DNA of 64,000 nt from positions 2,057,045 to 2,121,044 of the forward strand of contig JAJEAN010000007.1 of the NCBI GenBank assembly GCA_022822725.1, given 5' to 3'. The notes below the pieces were generated by a model. It searched no databases and was not told the DNA's origin. It saw nothing but the letters and a program-made list of their open reading frames with translations. A program made the translations under genes and the position numbers. How positions within the stretch are numbered: position 1 is the stretch's first letter; each line of letters opens with the position of its first letter. Shown one piece after another: positions 62,734 through 64,000 of the stretch. Source of the DNA: Candidatus Latescibacterota bacterium (GTDB lineage Bacteria; JAAXHH01).

Positions 62734-64000
62734 ATGAATCAGACCTCAGCACGGCAAGTCACGAAGGCGGAAGAAGTGAAGGCGAACGGGAACGGGAACG
62801 GCGCGCCTGAGTACTGGCGCAGCATGGATCACCTGGCCGAGACCGAGGAATTCCAGTCGTTCATGGAAAAGGAATTCCCGCAGCACGTGGAAGAGGTCAA
62901 GGCCAATCCCGTCAGTCGCAGGAAGTTCCTGAAGCTGATGGGTGCTTCGATCGCCCTGGCCGGTGCCACGGCCTGTACCCGTCAGCCGTCCGAGAAGATC
63001 ATCCCCTACGTGCTGCCCCCGGAAGAGGTCGTCCCGGGCAAGCCCCTGTACTACGCTTCGGCCTACGTCCATGACGGTGTGGCGAACGGCATCCTGGTGG
63101 AAAGCCACATGGGCCGGCCCACCAAGGTGGAGGGCAACCCGGAGCATCCGGCCAGCCTCGGTTCGACGGACGCCTTCGCCCAGGCTTCCGTACTGACGAT
63201 GTACGACCCCGACCGTTCGCAGTCGGTGATCAGGCGGGGACGGATCACCACCTATGACGCTTACCTGAACGAACTCAACGAGGCCCTGTCCAACCAGTTG
63301 GAGAAACAGGGCGGCGGCATCCGCGTACTGACCGGCACCGTCACCTCGCCGACCCTGCACGGGCAACTGGAGGCCCTGCTGGCCCGGTACCCCGGCGCCC
63401 GCTGGCACCAGTACGACCCGGTCACGCTGGACAACGCCCGGGAAGGATCGCGGCTTGCCTTCGGCGAAATCGTGACCACCCGCTATGACGTCAGGAAGGC
63501 GGACGTCATCCTTTCCCTCGACGGAGACTTCCTGACCACCGGCCCCGCAGCCGTGCGCAATGCGCGGGATTTTGCTTCCCGCCGTGACGGGAACGATCTG
63601 GACAACATGAACAGGCTGTACGTCATCGAAAGCACCCCTTCGCTGACCGGCGCCCAGGCCGACCATCTGCTCAACCGTCGCGCGGGAGAAATCGAAGGAC
63701 TTGCACGATCGATCGCCGCGGGACTGGGCGTGTCCGTATCCGCCGGCGCGGAAAACGACGAGGACACGCAGCGCTGGGTATCCGCCGTGGTGGACGATCT
63801 CCGCGCGCACGCCGGCGCCTGTCTCGTGGTCACGGGCGATCACCAGCCACCGGCCGTGCATGCCCTCGTCCATGCGATGAACGACGCACTGGGCAACACG
63901 GGGAACACCGTTACCTATTCCGAGTCCATCGAAGCGTCACCCGTAAATCAGACCGAATCGATCGCCGCGCTTGTAAACGACATGCGCAACGGCGAGGTCG
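62734..64000 (+). CDS. actB: Alternative complex III iron-sulfur/molybdopterin-like subunit, 3' end outside window
   Basis: The frame is open to the right edge of the window. The visible 422 residues include a cytosolic leader (EYWRSMDHLAETEEFQSFME), a Tat signal (SRRKFLKLMGASIALAGATAC) and the start of the molybdopterin-oxidoreductase-like domain (HMGRPTKVEGNPEHPASLGS, ASVLTMYDPDRSQ). These are ActB hallmarks. The Fe-S domain is expected downstream of the window, so its cysteines cannot be checked here. It lies 33 bp after actA. Confidence 0.92.
   Translation, partial: MNQTSARQVTKAEEVKANGNGNGAPEYWRSMDHLAETEEFQSFMEKEFPQHVEEVKANPVSRRKFLKLMGASIALAGATACTRQPSEKIIPYVLPPEEVVPGKPLYYASAYVHDGVANGILVESHMGRPTKVEGNPEHPASLGSTDAFAQASVLTMYDPDRSQSVIRRGRITTYDAYLNELNEALSNQLEKQGGGIRVLTGTVTSPTLHGQLEALLARYPGARWHQYDPVTLDNAREGSRLAFGEIVTTRYDVRKADVILSLDGDFLTTGPAAVRNARDFASRRDGNDLDNMNRLYVIESTPSLTGAQADHLLNRRAGEIEGLARSIAAGLGVSVSAGAENDEDTQRWVSAVVDDLRAHAGACLVVTGDHQPPAVHALVHAMNDALGNTGNTVTYSESIEASPVNQTESIAALVNDMRNGEV

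Overview
The window is about 64 kb of G+C-rich (roughly 60-65%) bacterial chromosome with ordinary gene density and no rRNA, tRNA, CRISPR array, phage or insertion sequence that I can recognise. The host looks like a diderm bacterium: it encodes outer-membrane beta-barrels (a DUF5916 protein and a small porin-like barrel), Tat and Sec export signals, a complete bacillithiol pathway (BshC-BshB1-BshA), the start of an alternative complex III operon (ActA, ActB) and a tungsten-type aldehyde oxidoreductase cluster. With phytanoyl-CoA-dioxygenase-like enzymes, three OPT-like (DUF6785) transporters and many stray SAM methyltransferases, this resembles marine FCB-affiliated lineages such as Latescibacterota or Gemmatimonadota. 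That placement is inference from gene content only.

Layout. 1-9.8 kb: a partial methyltransferase, a HAD hydrolase, a three-gene unit (Tat-exported binding protein, HAMP membrane protein, OFA-type MFS carrier), a Tat-exported class V aminotransferase, a methyltransferase followed by two decaying genes, and a PhyH dioxygenase. 9.8-17.3 kb: a histidine-degradation operon read on the minus strand, RraA-like - hutU - hutH - hutI - hutF - creatininase family. It lacks hutG, and the creatininase-family hydrolase sits where the missing deformylase would be. 17.7-18.3 kb: a DUF2911 protein ending at a clear intrinsic terminator. 18.3-30.5 kb: a minus-strand block with two OPT-like transporters, a very large M28-like/FtsX fusion whose peptidase metal site looks lost, an amidohydrolase and two dehydrogenases. 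30.7-36.8 kb: an MMPL exporter and the overlapping bshC-bshB1-bshA genes. 36.8-45.2 kb: rhodanese, a third OPT-like transporter, a sugar-nucleotide-type epimerase behind a near-consensus sigma-70 promoter, a second PhyH enzyme, two DUF4097 repeat proteins and a threonine dehydratase-like enzyme. 45.4-49 kb: two outer-membrane proteins. 49-54.7 kb: ferredoxin - AOR - AOR - FAD/NAD oxidoreductase, the layout of the AorABC enzyme with its catalytic subunit duplicated. 55-61.6 kb: small metabolic genes and methyltransferases, and a ferredoxin:thioredoxin-reductase-like protein. 62-64 kb: actA and the 5' part of actB.

The most unusual signal is not a gene. At eight gene ends, short imperfect tandem repeats (unit 13 to about 40 bp) begin with a unit that contains the gene's own stop codon and run on into the spacer, usually re-creating stop trinucleotides in each copy (1658, 13319, 22663, 37352, 44153, 48984, 58024 and 59050). 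Related repeats fill other spacers (39544, 39694, 54988, 61659) and appear in frame inside genes (58558, the leader of 57410, the N-terminus of 20557-22626). This looks like a lineage-wide habit of local slippage or duplication at gene ends. Its function, if any, is unknown.
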